Part shown: one piece after another, positions 7,326 through 16,447 of the stretch
Layout: each line of letters starts with the position of its first letter
Numbering within the stretch: the first letter of the stretch is position 1
Assembly: GCF_017356265.1 (NCBI RefSeq)
Contig: NZ_JAFNAW010000010.1
Span: forward strand, 1 to 64,000
Length of the DNA: 64,000 nucleotides
Source: Paracoccus fontiphilus
GTDB taxonomy: Bacteria > Pseudomonadota > Alphaproteobacteria > Rhodobacterales > Rhodobacteraceae
Reading direction: 5' to 3'
Notes under the pieces: model-generated
What the model was told of the DNA's origin: nothing
Databases searched by the model: none
The model's input: only the letters and a program-made list of their open reading frames with translations
Program-made: the position numbers and the translations under genes

Positions 7326-8549
7326 ATGATCTATCGCGCCGCAACTCGTGTCCTTGAAACCGCCCTTCGGCTGCGCGCCATGCCGCGCGGACAGCATCGG
7401 CTGCGGCAACGCCTGGCGCTGGAGGAGGTGGGGCCTGCCGACATCTGGTTCCACGGGGCCTCGGTGGGGGAACTGGCCTCGGCCCGTCCCATCGTCCAGG
7501 CCCTGGCGCAGTCGCATCGCGTGCTGGTGACGGCCAACAGCGCCACGGGGCGGGATCTGGCATCGGAATGGGGGCTGACCGCGCGGCTGGCGCCCCTGGA
7601 CGTGCCGGGCGCCCTGGCGCGCTTTCTGGATCAGGTCCGTCCGCGCCTGCAGGTCACGGTCGAGGGCGAATTTTGGCCCCTGCGATCGCGGGTCCTGGCC
7701 GCGCGCGGCATTCCGCAGGCGATGATCGGGGCGCGCATGTCGCAGCGCTCGGCGGACCGCTGGGCGCGCCTGCCGCGCGTGATCGGTCCGGTGCTGGGCC
7801 GCCTGACCACCCTGTCTGCCCAGGATTCGGGCAGCGAGACACGGCTGCGGGCCCTGGGCCTGCGGGACGAGGCCGTCCTGCCGCGGCTGGACCTGAAGCT
7901 GCTGGCGCCGGCAGGCGTGGTTCCGCCCGCCCCCTCGGCGCTGCGCGACCGGGTGCTGCTGGCCGCCTCGACCCACGAGGGCGAGGAAGCCCTGGCGCTG
8001 GAGGCGTGGGACCAGGCGCGCCGCCGCTGCCCCGGCCTGCGGCTGATCCTGGCCATCCGCCATCCCCAGCGGGGCGACGAGGTCGCGGCCCTGCTGGCGC
8101 GGCGCGGCATCGCCTTCGAGCGCCGGTCGCAAGGCGGTGCGAACGGGGATGTGCTGCTGGCCGACACCCTGGGAGAGATGCATCGCTGGTACGAGGCCGC
8201 GGGCCTGTGCCTTGTCGGGGGATCGCTGACCGACCGGGGCGGCCATACCCCGTGGGAGCCCGCCGCGCACGGATCGGCGATCCTGCACGGCCCCCATGTC
8301 GGCAACTTCACCGACGCCTATGCGGCCTTGGATGCGGCGGGTGGGGCAAGGCGGGTCGATGCGGCGACCCTGGCGGACCAGGTGACGCGCCTGGCGGGCG
8401 ATCCCTGGGACGCCCGGCGGATGGGGCTGGCGGCGCGGCGGGTGCTTGACGATCGCGCGGGCGATCCTGCCGCCCTGATCGCCCACCTGCGCCAGCTTGC
8501 AGCGACGTCCCGCCGACACGATATAGGCAGGGAAGGGAATGGGATTTGA
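7326..8549 (+). CDS. waaA: 3-deoxy-D-manno-octulosonic acid transferase
   Basis: GT30 enzyme that adds Kdo to lipid A precursor at the inner membrane. The 407-residue product has an N-terminal anchor region, WFHGASVGELASARPI near residue 40, VTVEGEFWP, and the C-terminal block LLADTLGEMHRWYEAAGLCLVGGSL then GGHTPWEPA. The longer frame from 7269 is rejected because ATG 7326 gives the usual N-terminus. A 12-bp palindrome CCGCTATAGCGG lies 5 bases before the ATG, replacing an obvious ribosome site. The DUF1178 gene follows after 3 bases. Confidence 0.9.
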   Translation: MIYRAATRVLETALRLRAMPRGQHRLRQRLALEEVGPADIWFHGASVGELASARPIVQALAQSHRVLVTANSATGRDLASEWGLTARLAPLDVPGALARFLDQVRPRLQVTVEGEFWPLRSRVLAARGIPQAMIGARMSQRSADRWARLPRVIGPVLGRLTTLSAQDSGSETRLRALGLRDEAVLPRLDLKLLAPAGVVPPAPSALRDRVLLAASTHEGEEALALEAWDQARRRCPGLRLILAIRHPQRGDEVAALLARRGIAFERRSQGGANGDVLLADTLGEMHRWYEAAGLCLVGGSLTDRGGHTPWEPAAHGSAILHGPHVGNFTDAYAALDAAGGARRVDAATLADQVTRLAGDPWDARRMGLAARRVLDDRAGDPAALIAHLRQLAATSRRHDIGREGNGI

Positions 8550-8552
8550 CCG

Positions 8553-8960
8553 ATGATCCGCTATAGCCTGCGCTGCGACCAGGGACATGATTTCGACGGC
8601 TGGTTCCGCTCGTCCGAGGCGTTCGAGACGATGCGGGCGGCGGGTCATGCCGCCTGCACGCGATGCGGGTCCACCAAGGTCGAGAAATCGCTGATGGCTC
8701 CCGCCGTGTCCGCGCCCCGGCAGGCCGGGTCTGACGCAAACCCGGTCGAGGCTGCGCTGAACGCCCTGCGCCAGCAGGTCGAGGCGAACAGCGATTACGT
8801 CGGCCTGAAATTCGCGGACGAGGCCCGCGCCATGCACGAGGGGCGCGCGCCCAGCCGCGCGATTCACGGAGAGGCCCGGCCCGAGGAAGCCCGGAAGCTG
8901 ATCGAGGAGGGCGTGCCGGTGGCGCCCTTGCCCTTCATTCCGCGCCAGAAGACGAACTGA
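8553..8960 (+). CDS. DUF1178 family zinc-ribbon-like protein
   Basis: A 135-residue protein with an N-terminal module resembling a zinc ribbon: IRYSLRCDQGHDFDGWF, then HAACTRCGST at about residues 33-42, giving CxxGH and CxxC half-sites. A helical tail with KFADEARAMHEGRAPSRAI and EEARKLIEEGVPVAPLP follows, the conserved signature of DUF1178. The biochemical role of the family is unknown. It is only 3 bases from the waaA stop and probably co-transcribed. Confidence 0.85.
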   Translation: MIRYSLRCDQGHDFDGWFRSSEAFETMRAAGHAACTRCGSTKVEKSLMAPAVSAPRQAGSDANPVEAALNALRQQVEANSDYVGLKFADEARAMHEGRAPSRAIHGEARPEEARKLIEEGVPVAPLPFIPRQKTN

Positions 8961-9060
8961 TCGCAAGAACAATCGCGCTTATCCCCTTTCCGCCCTTGCG
9001 GTTTCGCCCCCCCGCCCATAAAAGCCGCGGCCAGCAGAAACCCTTGCCTGGAGGCCCGCG

Positions 9061-10317
9061 ATGCCGCTTCTGGTGATGAAATTCGGCGGCACGTCGGTTG
9101 CGGATCTGGACCGCATCAGGAGTGCCGCCCTGAAGGTGCAGCGCGAGGTCGAGCGCGGCTATGACGTCATCGTCATCGTCAGCGCCATGTCGGGCAAGAC
9201 GAACGAGCTGGTGGGCTGGGTCGAGCAGACCTCGCCCCTGTTCGACGCGCGCGAATACGACGCGGTCGTCAGTTCCGGCGAGAACGTGACCGCCGGGCTG
9301 ATGGCGCTGACCCTGCAGGAAATGGGCGTGCCCGCGCGGTCCTGGCAGGGCTGGCAGGTGCCGATCAACACCACGGCGCAGCATTCGTCGGCGCGGTTCG
9401 TGGACATCCCGCGCGCCAACATCGACCAGAAGTTCGCCGAGGGCTTCAAGGTCGCGGTGGTCGCGGGCTTCCAGGGGCTTGGCCCCGACGGGCGCATCAC
9501 CACGCTGGGCCGGGGCGGGTCGGACACGACCGCCGTGGCCTTCGCCGCCGCCTTCGAGGCCGAGCGCTGCGACATCTATACCGACGTGGACGGCGTCTAC
9601 ACGACCGACCCGCGCATCACCACGAAGGCCCGCAAGCTGGAAAAGATCGCCTTCGAGGAGATGCTGGAACTGGCGTCCCTTGGCGCGAAGGTCCTGCAGA
9701 CGCGGTCCGTCGAACTGGCGATGCGCTTCAAGGTGCGGCTGCGCGTGCTATCCTCGTTCGAGGACACGGACGAAAATTCGGGCACCCTGATCTGTGCCGA
9801 GGAGGAAATCATGGAATCGAAAGTCGTCAACGGCGTCGCCTCCTCGCGCGACGAAGCCAAGATCACCCTGGTCACGGTCGAGGACCGGCCCGGCATTTCC
9901 GCCGCCATCTTCGCGCCGTTGGCGGAGGCGGGCGTGAACGTGGACATGATCGTCCAGAACATCTCGGAAAAGGACTACGAGGATCATCCGGGTTCGGTGA
10001 CCGACATGACCTTCTCGGTCCCGATCAACCAGGTGGAGCGCGCCAAGCGCGCGATGGAGGACGCCAAGGCCGCGGGTCACATCGCCTATGACGAACTGGT
10101 CGTGGACACCGAGGTCGCCAAGGTCAGCGTCGTGGGCATCGGGATGCGCAGCCATGCGGGCGTGGCCGCGAAGATGTTCAAGGCGCTTGCCGACGAAAAC
10201 GTCAACATCAAGGTCATCGCCACCAGCGAGATCAAGATTTCGGTGCTGATCGACCGCAAGTATATGGAATTGGCCGTGCAGGCGCTGCATGATGCCTTTG
10301 GCCTGGAAGCGGCCTGA
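9061..10317 (+). CDS. lysC: Aspartate kinase
   Basis: Phosphorylates aspartate in the first step of lysine, threonine and methionine synthesis. The 418-residue protein begins MPLLVMKFGGTSVADLDRI (nucleotide site), has LGRGGSDTTAVAFAAA near residue 147 and TDVDGVYTTDPR at about 178, and ends in two ACT domains (RPGISAAIFAPLAEAGVNVD and MRSHAGVAAKMFKALADENVNI) that normally bind lysine or threonine. A GGAGG site precedes the ATG by 6 bases. It is followed after 64 bases by ptsP, a common rhodobacterial neighbour. Confidence 0.96.
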   Translation: MPLLVMKFGGTSVADLDRIRSAALKVQREVERGYDVIVIVSAMSGKTNELVGWVEQTSPLFDAREYDAVVSSGENVTAGLMALTLQEMGVPARSWQGWQVPINTTAQHSSARFVDIPRANIDQKFAEGFKVAVVAGFQGLGPDGRITTLGRGGSDTTAVAFAAAFEAERCDIYTDVDGVYTTDPRITTKARKLEKIAFEEMLELASLGAKVLQTRSVELAMRFKVRLRVLSSFEDTDENSGTLICAEEEIMESKVVNGVASSRDEAKITLVTVEDRPGISAAIFAPLAEAGVNVDMIVQNISEKDYEDHPGSVTDMTFSVPINQVERAKRAMEDAKAAGHIAYDELVVDTEVAKVSVVGIGMRSHAGVAAKMFKALADENVNIKVIATSEIKISVLIDRKYMELAVQALHDAFGLEAA

Positions 10318-10381
10318 CATTCTCTGACGGCCCGCCCCTTTGCGGCGGCGGCGGGTTATCGCAAAGCAAGGCGGGCCGGCG

Positions 10382-12628
10382 ATGCAAGACCGCAAGGACA
10401 GCGACTCTCGCAAGTTGCTGCAACGGTTGAAGGGAATTCTGGCCGCGCCCGGCGGCGGCCAGGACCGGCTTGACCAGATCACCCATCACATCGCCGATTC
10501 GATGGGAACGCAGGTCTGCTCGATCTACCTGTTCCGCGATGCCGACACGCTGGAACTGTGCGCGACCGAGGGTCTGCGCCCCGAATCCGTCCACCGCACC
10601 CGCCTTCGCCTGGGCGAGGGGCTGGTGGGCCGCGTGGCGCGCACCGGGCGGCATGTGAACACCGCCGACGCGCCCTCCGAACCCGGCTTCCGCTTCATGC
10701 CGGAAACGGGCGAGGAAGTGTTCCCCTCGTTCCTTGGCGTGCCGATCCAGCGGGTCGGCGAACGCCTGGGCGTCCTAGTGGTCCAGTGCCGCGAGGCGCG
10801 GCTGTTTTCCGAAGACGAGATCTATGGCCTGGAAGTCGTGGCCATGGTTCTTGCCGAGATGACCGAGCTTGGCGCCTTCCAGGGCACGCAGACCGACAGC
10901 CTGCCCCCGGCGCACCGCTTTCCGCTGATGATCCGCGGGTCGGTCGGACAGGAAGGCGCCGCCGAAGGGCGCGTCTGGCTGCACGAGGCGCGCGTGGTCG
11001 TCACGAACCCGGTGGGCGACGATCCCGACCGAGAGCTTGCGCGCCTGCACGAAGGCGTGGACATGCTGCGCAGCACCGTCGATTCGATGGTGGCTGCCGC
11101 CGACATGGGTGGCGACGGCGAACACGCGGCCGTTCTGGAAACCTATCGCATGTTCGCCCATTCGCGAAGCTGGCTGAAGCGGATGGAGGAGGACATCCGG
11201 CTGGGCCTGTCGGCCGAGGCCGCGGTGGAAAAGGAACAGTCCGCCGCCCGCGCCCGGCTGGAGATGGCCGCCGATCCCTATCTGCGCGACCGGCTGCACG
11301 ACCTGGACGACCTGTCGAACCGCCTGTTGCGGATCCTGACGGGGCAGGGGGCCGACACCGGGGCCGCCATGCCCGACAACCCGATCCTGGTCGCGCGTAA
11401 CATCGGCCCGGCCGAACTGCTGGAATACGGCCGCCGCTTGCGCGGCGTGGTGCTGGAGGACGGTTCCGTCGGCAGCCATGCGACCATCGTGGCGCGGGCG
11501 CTGGCGATCCCGCTGGTGATCCATGCCGGCCGCATCACGACCGAGGCGCTGAACGGCGACACGATCCTGGTCGATGGCGACCAGGGCATCGTCCACCTGC
11601 GCCCCGAGGAAACGGTCTACAAGGCCTTCCTGGACAAGATCGCCATGCAGGCCGAGGCGCAGAACCGCTATGCCAGCCTGCGCACCCTGCCGGCCACCGG
11701 CACCTGCGGCACCACGATCCAGCTTTACATGAATGCCGGGCTGATGGCCGATCTGCCCTCGCTCGACGGGTCGGGGGCCGAGGGCGTGGGCCTGTTCCGC
11801 ACCGAGCTGCAATTTCTTATCCGCAACCACGTCCCCCGCCGGGGCGAACTGGCCGAACTGTATCGGCGCGTCCTGGACAACGCCCACAGCAAGCCGGTGA
11901 TGTTCCGGACCCTGGACATCGGGTCGGACAAGGTCCTGCCCTACATGAAGCCGCAGGACGAGCCGAACCCGGCGATGGGCTGGCGCGCGATCCGGGTGGG
12001 TCTGGACAAGCGCGGGGTGCTGCGGATGCAGTTGCAGGCGCTGATCCGCGCCTCTGTCGGGCGGCCGCTGCACGTGATGTTCCCCTTCGTGGCCGACATC
12101 AGCGAATACGAGGCCGCCTACCGCATCCTGATGCAGGAACTGTCGCGCGAACAGCGCCTGGGCCATGCCATGCCCACGGACATCCGCGTGGGGGCGATGC
12201 TGGAAACGCCCTCGCTGGCCTTCGCGCCCAAGAAGTTCTTTGAGATGTGCGACTTCATCTCGATCGGGGGCAACGACCTGAAGCAGTTCTTCTTCGCCGC
12301 CGACCGCGAGAACGAGCGGGTGCGGCGGCGTTACGACACGCTGAACTCGTCCTTCCTGCTGCTGCTGCGCCAGATCATCGAGCGTTGCGAGGACGCCCGC
12401 GTGCCTTTGTCCTTCTGCGGCGAGGATGCGGGCCGTCCCGTCGAGGCGCTGACCTTCGCAGCCTTGGGAATCCGGCGCCTGTCGATGCGCCCGGCCTCGA
12501 TCGGGCCGGTCAAGCACCTGATCCGCCGGGTGTCCATCACCGACTTGCGGCGGGTCATCGACGAGGGCCTGGATTCGGGCCTGCCCAATCTTCGACGCCC
12601 CGTGACCGAGTGGCTGGCGCAGCAATAG
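10382..12628 (+). CDS. ptsP: Phosphoenolpyruvate-protein phosphotransferase PtsP (EI-Ntr)
   Basis: First enzyme of the nitrogen-type phosphotransferase relay, passing phosphate from PEP to NPr. The 748-residue protein equals E. coli PtsP in length. It has a GAF domain at about 20-165, the EI N-terminal domain with the phospho-histidine loop GSVGSHATIVARALAIP, and the PEP-binding TIM barrel (GLFRTELQFLI, RTLDIGSDK, MLETPSLAF, FCGEDAG). The ATG at 10382 is preferred over one at 10340 because the protein then starts at the conserved GAF approach. No HPr or EIIA-Ntr gene lies nearby. Confidence 0.95.
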   Translation: MQDRKDSDSRKLLQRLKGILAAPGGGQDRLDQITHHIADSMGTQVCSIYLFRDADTLELCATEGLRPESVHRTRLRLGEGLVGRVARTGRHVNTADAPSEPGFRFMPETGEEVFPSFLGVPIQRVGERLGVLVVQCREARLFSEDEIYGLEVVAMVLAEMTELGAFQGTQTDSLPPAHRFPLMIRGSVGQEGAAEGRVWLHEARVVVTNPVGDDPDRELARLHEGVDMLRSTVDSMVAAADMGGDGEHAAVLETYRMFAHSRSWLKRMEEDIRLGLSAEAAVEKEQSAARARLEMAADPYLRDRLHDLDDLSNRLLRILTGQGADTGAAMPDNPILVARNIGPAELLEYGRRLRGVVLEDGSVGSHATIVARALAIPLVIHAGRITTEALNGDTILVDGDQGIVHLRPEETVYKAFLDKIAMQAEAQNRYASLRTLPATGTCGTTIQLYMNAGLMADLPSLDGSGAEGVGLFRTELQFLIRNHVPRRGELAELYRRVLDNAHSKPVMFRTLDIGSDKVLPYMKPQDEPNPAMGWRAIRVGLDKRGVLRMQLQALIRASVGRPLHVMFPFVADISEYEAAYRILMQELSREQRLGHAMPTDIRVGAMLETPSLAFAPKKFFEMCDFISIGGNDLKQFFFAADRENERVRRRYDTLNSSFLLLLRQIIERCEDARVPLSFCGEDAGRPVEALTFAALGIRRLSMRPASIGPVKHLIRRVSITDLRRVIDEGLDSGLPNLRRPVTEWLAQQ

Positions 12629-12715
12629 GCGGAAAGCCGCAGGATAAGGCAGCGGCCGATGGCCGGGACCAGCGAAAGGCAACCTTGATGAACCTGATCG
12701 TGTTAGGCTTGCGCC

Positions 12716-12744
12716 TTGCTGCAGCAAGCCACCACCCTTATAGT
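12716..12744 (+). promoter_or_regulatory. Predicted sigma-70-type promoter of opgGHC
   Basis: TTGCTG at 12716-12721 and TATAGT at 12739-12744 are separated by 17 bases, 30 bases before the opgG ATG. A 7-bp inverted repeat (GGCTTGC 12706-12712 / GCAAGCC 12724-12730) overlaps the -35 region and could be an operator or the end of the ptsP transcript; it has no T-run. Confidence 0.5.
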
Positions 12745-12773
12745 GAAACGGTTTTTGGCAACCATCACCTGAT

Positions 12774-14351
12774 ATGAAGCGCCGTCAATTTCTCAACGCA
12801 GCCACCGCCCTGGCCGCCGGAGGCTCGTTTGCCGCCGTGCCCGCGCAGGCCCAGACCGCACCGGACGAGGGGGCACCGGCAGACGCAGCGGGCAGCGCCC
12901 CGCCGGCGCCCGCACCGACTGTCTTCGGTTTCGAGGAGGTTGCCTCGCTTGCGGCGGAACGCGCCACGCGTGTTTACGAGCAGCCGGTGGCCGAGCAGGT
13001 GGGCAGCTTTGCCAACCTGAGCTACGACCAGTACCGCGCCATCCGGTTCCGCCGCGACCGCGATCCCTTCGCGGGCAATCCCCGCTTCGGGATGGACCTG
13101 CTGCCGCCGGGCTCTATCTATTACGAGCCGGTCAACATCAACGTGGTCCGCAACGGCGTGCCGCACCGGCTGGAATTCGACCCCTCGATGCTGGATTTCG
13201 ATCCGTCGCAGTTTCCGGACGGCGTGGACCTGCAGAACAAGGGCGAGATGGGCTGGTCCGGCTTCCGGATGCGGACGATCCTGAACCGTCCCGGCGTTCT
13301 GGACGAGTTCCTGGTCTTCCAGGGCGCGACCTATTTCCGCGCCGTGGCGCGCGGCACGATCTATGGCCTGTCCGCGCGCGGCCTTGCCATCAAGACCGGC
13401 AGCCCGGACGGAGAGGAGTTCCCGTTGTTCACGGATTTCTGGATCCAGGAACCGTCGGACACGTCGGAATGGATTCGCATCTATGCGCTGCTGGACAGCA
13501 AGTCCGTGGCGGGCGCCTACCAGTTCGACATCAATCCCGGCGCGGTGTCGATGATCCGGGTGCGGGTCGCGCTGTTCCCGCGCGTCGATCTGCAGAACAC
13601 CGGGCTTGCGCCCCTGACCTCGATGTTCTGGTTCAGCCCGGCCAGCCGGCGCCAGGTGGACGACTACCGCCCTTCCGTGCATGACAGCGACGGGGTCGAG
13701 ATGCACACGGGCGCGGGGCAGGCGCTGTGGCGGACGCTTGGCGCGCACAAGACGCTGCAGATCTCGTCCTTTGTCGACAACAATCCGCGCGGCTTCGGCC
13801 TGATCCAGCGCAAGCGGGCCTTCGACGACTACGAGGACGCCGAGGCGATGTATCACCTGCGTCCCTCGGCGTGGATACAGCCCGAGGAACCCTGGGGCGA
13901 GGGCGAGGTCCGGCTGGTCGAGATCCCGGTCGAGAACGAGTTCAACGACAACATCGTCACCTGCTGGGTTCCCAAGGAACCGCTGGTCCGCGACAAGCGC
14001 CACGAATACCGCTATCGCCTGTCCTTTGCGCCCTTGCCGGCAAACGATCTTCCGCTGGCCAAGGTGGTGCAGGCGCGGACCGGCCAGTCGATCAATGCCC
14101 AGGCGGCGCGCAGCGTGATCGTGGACTTCGACCTGTCCTTGTTTTCCGACACGCTTCCCGAATCCAAGGTCACGACCTCGGCCGGCAACATCGTCCATGC
14201 CTATCTCAAGGCCTTGCCCGACCAGGGCGTGCTGCGCCTCGCCTTCGAATTCGAACCGGGCGATGCCACCCTGGCCGAATTGCAGGCGGTGCTGACCAAC
14301 GCAGAAGGCGTCGCGCTGAGCGAAACCTGGCTGGCCCGCTGGACCGCATGA
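12774..14351 (+). CDS. opgG: Periplasmic glucan biosynthesis protein, MdoG/OpgG family, Tat-exported
   Basis: Periplasmic beta-glucan-modifying protein needed to make osmoregulated periplasmic glucans. The 525-residue product begins with a twin-arginine signal (MKRRQFL then a hydrophobic stretch ending AVPAQA near residue 26). E. coli OpgG uses Sec while its paralogue OpgD uses Tat, so by export route this resembles OpgD; by position it fills the OpgG role. Family blocks include DQYRAIRFR, GSPDGEEFPLFTDFWI, GLIQRKRAFDDYEDAEAMYH and PSAWIQPEEPWGEGEV. ATGA overlaps opgH by 4 bp. Confidence 0.92.
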   Translation: MKRRQFLNAATALAAGGSFAAVPAQAQTAPDEGAPADAAGSAPPAPAPTVFGFEEVASLAAERATRVYEQPVAEQVGSFANLSYDQYRAIRFRRDRDPFAGNPRFGMDLLPPGSIYYEPVNINVVRNGVPHRLEFDPSMLDFDPSQFPDGVDLQNKGEMGWSGFRMRTILNRPGVLDEFLVFQGATYFRAVARGTIYGLSARGLAIKTGSPDGEEFPLFTDFWIQEPSDTSEWIRIYALLDSKSVAGAYQFDINPGAVSMIRVRVALFPRVDLQNTGLAPLTSMFWFSPASRRQVDDYRPSVHDSDGVEMHTGAGQALWRTLGAHKTLQISSFVDNNPRGFGLIQRKRAFDDYEDAEAMYHLRPSAWIQPEEPWGEGEVRLVEIPVENEFNDNIVTCWVPKEPLVRDKRHEYRYRLSFAPLPANDLPLAKVVQARTGQSINAQAARSVIVDFDLSLFSDTLPESKVTTSAGNIVHAYLKALPDQGVLRLAFEFEPGDATLAELQAVLTNAEGVALSETWLARWTA

Positions 14352-16447
14352 CCCCCATGGATCAGCCCACCGCCCCGGCGGCGACGATGCCGGCCACCCC
14401 GCCCGAATCGCCGCTGGCCATGCCCGTCCAGGACTTCGGTGCGCCCCCGCGGCAAGCCTTTCCCCGGCTGCGCAACGACTGGCGGGTCTGGATGGCCCGG
14501 CTCGTGGCCTTTGGCGGAACGGCTGCCATCGCCGTCGTGGGCTTTCTGCAGATGCTGCAGACCTTTGGCGTCAACCCGACGCCGATGCAGTGGGCCTTGC
14601 TGGCGCTATTCGTTCCGACCTTCGCTTGGGTGGGCTTTTCATTCTGCGGGGTCTTGGCGGGGCTGTTCGCGCCGCGCCTGACGACGCCCGAGGAGCCGAA
14701 CCACGCCCGCGTGGCCGTGGTCATGCCGATCTATCACGAGGATGCCGCCAAAAGCATCGGGCTGCTGACCGCCCTTGCCCGCGAGATCGAGCGCGAGGGC
14801 ATGGCCGACCGGACCGAGATCTTCGTGCTGTCCGACAGCCGCGATCCGGTGATCGCGGTCAACGAGACCATGGTGATCGACGCGGCCCGCAAGATGTCGC
14901 CCTTGCCGATCTGGTACCGGCGCCGCATCACCAACGAGGACCGCAAGACCGGCAACATCAGCGACTTCATCCGCCGCTGGGGCGGGCGCTATGACCAGAT
15001 GGTCGTGCTGGATGCCGACAGCATCATGACCGGCGCCACGATCCGGGCCTTGTCGGCGCGCATGAACGCCGATCCCCGGCTTGCGCTGATCCAGACCATG
15101 CCCATCCTGGTCGGCGGCGAGACGATCTTTGCGCGCCTGACCCAGTTCGCGGGCCGCGTCTATGGCCCGATGATCGCGCGCGGCGTGTCGGCCTGGTCGG
15201 GCAATACCGGCAACTTCTGGGGCCACAACGCCATTATCCGCCTGTCGGCCTTTGCCGAATCCTGCGGCTTGCCGCGCCTGCCGGGCAGGCCGCCCTTCGG
15301 GGGCACCATCCTGTCCCACGATTTCGTCGAGGCGGCGGCCCTGTGCCGGGCGGGCTGGAAGGTCCGGCTGGACCACGACCTGCGCGGCAGCTTCGAGGGC
15401 TGCCCGCCGACGCTTCTGGACATGGCCGTGCGGGAACGCCGCTGGGCGCAGGGCAACCTGCAGCATTCGCGCCTGTTCGGAATGCGGGGCGCGCGCGCCA
15501 TCACGCTGGCCCATTTCACCATCGGCATCCTGGGCTTCCTGATGAGCCCGCTGTGGCTGGCCCTGATTCTGGTGGGTCTGGTGCTGTCGGCCACGGTGCT
15601 GCTTTCGACGCCCGAATACTTCCCGACCGCCTATCAGCTGTTCCCCGACTGGCCGGTCTTCGACGCGCGGCGGATGTTCTGGCTGTTCGTCGTATCGATG
15701 GCGCTGCTGCTGCTGCCCAAGCTGATCGCCACCTTCCGCGCCTGGTCCCGGCCGCTCGCGCGCAACTCGGGCGGGCCGGTGCGCATCTTTGCCAGCGCCA
15801 TGTTCGAGATCCTCCTGTCGGCGCTGATCGCCCCCGTGCAGATGCTGATCCAGACCCGCCAGATCTACGAGATCCTGCGCGGCCGGGACAGCGGCTGGAA
15901 CGCGCAGGTTCGCGCAGGCTCCATGCCCGACTGGAACGTGGTCATCGCGCGCCACTGGGTCCATGTGCTGCTGGGCATCGGCACGCTGATCGTGCTGGCG
16001 CAGTTTTCCCCCGCGCAGCTGATCTGGCTGTCGCCCATCCTGGCGGGGCTGATCCTGTCGCCCGTGACCTCGCGCTATTCGGCAAGCCCCGTCTTCGGCC
16101 GCTGGGCCCGGATGCGCGGCCTTCTTGTCACGCCCGAGGAACGCGACCCCCCCGCCGTCCTGTCCGAGGCCGGCGCGGTCTTCCGCGCGATGCCCCGGCC
16201 CCTGAAGGGCGCCGCCGGCCTTCTGAAGCTGGCAGGCGACGGCGACATGATCGAGCGTCACATCGCCCTGCTGCCCGCCAACCCGCCCCTGCCCGAGGAC
16301 AAGCGCCTGAACCGCATCACCGCGGGCGCCAAGATCGCCCATGCCCGCACCCGGACCGAGGCGCTGAACTACCTGACGCGCGACGAAACGGACGCGCTGG
16401 TCTCCGATCCCGACCTGCTGCGGCAATGGAGCCTGCTTCCTTCATGA
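14348..16447 (+). CDS. opgH: Glucan biosynthesis glucosyltransferase OpgH
   Basis: Inner-membrane GT2 enzyme that polymerises glucose from UDP-glucose for periplasmic glucans. Starting at the ATG overlapping the opgG stop gives 699 residues, shorter than E. coli OpgH (847) at the N-terminus. Membrane segments at about 50-110 precede the catalytic domain with VLDADSIMTG, TGNFWGHNAIIR, LSHDFVEAAAL and RRWAQGNLQH (the R/QxxRW-type site). Further membrane helices follow at about 395-460 and 500-580. An open frame continues upstream in the opgG region but is a shadow. ATGA overlaps opgC. Confidence 0.93.
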   Translation: MTPMDQPTAPAATMPATPPESPLAMPVQDFGAPPRQAFPRLRNDWRVWMARLVAFGGTAAIAVVGFLQMLQTFGVNPTPMQWALLALFVPTFAWVGFSFCGVLAGLFAPRLTTPEEPNHARVAVVMPIYHEDAAKSIGLLTALAREIEREGMADRTEIFVLSDSRDPVIAVNETMVIDAARKMSPLPIWYRRRITNEDRKTGNISDFIRRWGGRYDQMVVLDADSIMTGATIRALSARMNADPRLALIQTMPILVGGETIFARLTQFAGRVYGPMIARGVSAWSGNTGNFWGHNAIIRLSAFAESCGLPRLPGRPPFGGTILSHDFVEAAALCRAGWKVRLDHDLRGSFEGCPPTLLDMAVRERRWAQGNLQHSRLFGMRGARAITLAHFTIGILGFLMSPLWLALILVGLVLSATVLLSTPEYFPTAYQLFPDWPVFDARRMFWLFVVSMALLLLPKLIATFRAWSRPLARNSGGPVRIFASAMFEILLSALIAPVQMLIQTRQIYEILRGRDSGWNAQVRAGSMPDWNVVIARHWVHVLLGIGTLIVLAQFSPAQLIWLSPILAGLILSPVTSRYSASPVFGRWARMRGLLVTPEERDPPAVLSEAGAVFRAMPRPLKGAAGLLKLAGDGDMIERHIALLPANPPLPEDKRLNRITAGAKIAHARTRTEALNYLTRDETDALVSDPDLLRQWSLLPS

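Noticed and set aside
12688..12777. Leader peptide ORF beginning MNLIVLGLRLAAASHH before opgG
   Set aside because: It lacks a ribosome site and spans the better-supported opgGHC promoter; no attenuator structure is coupled to it.
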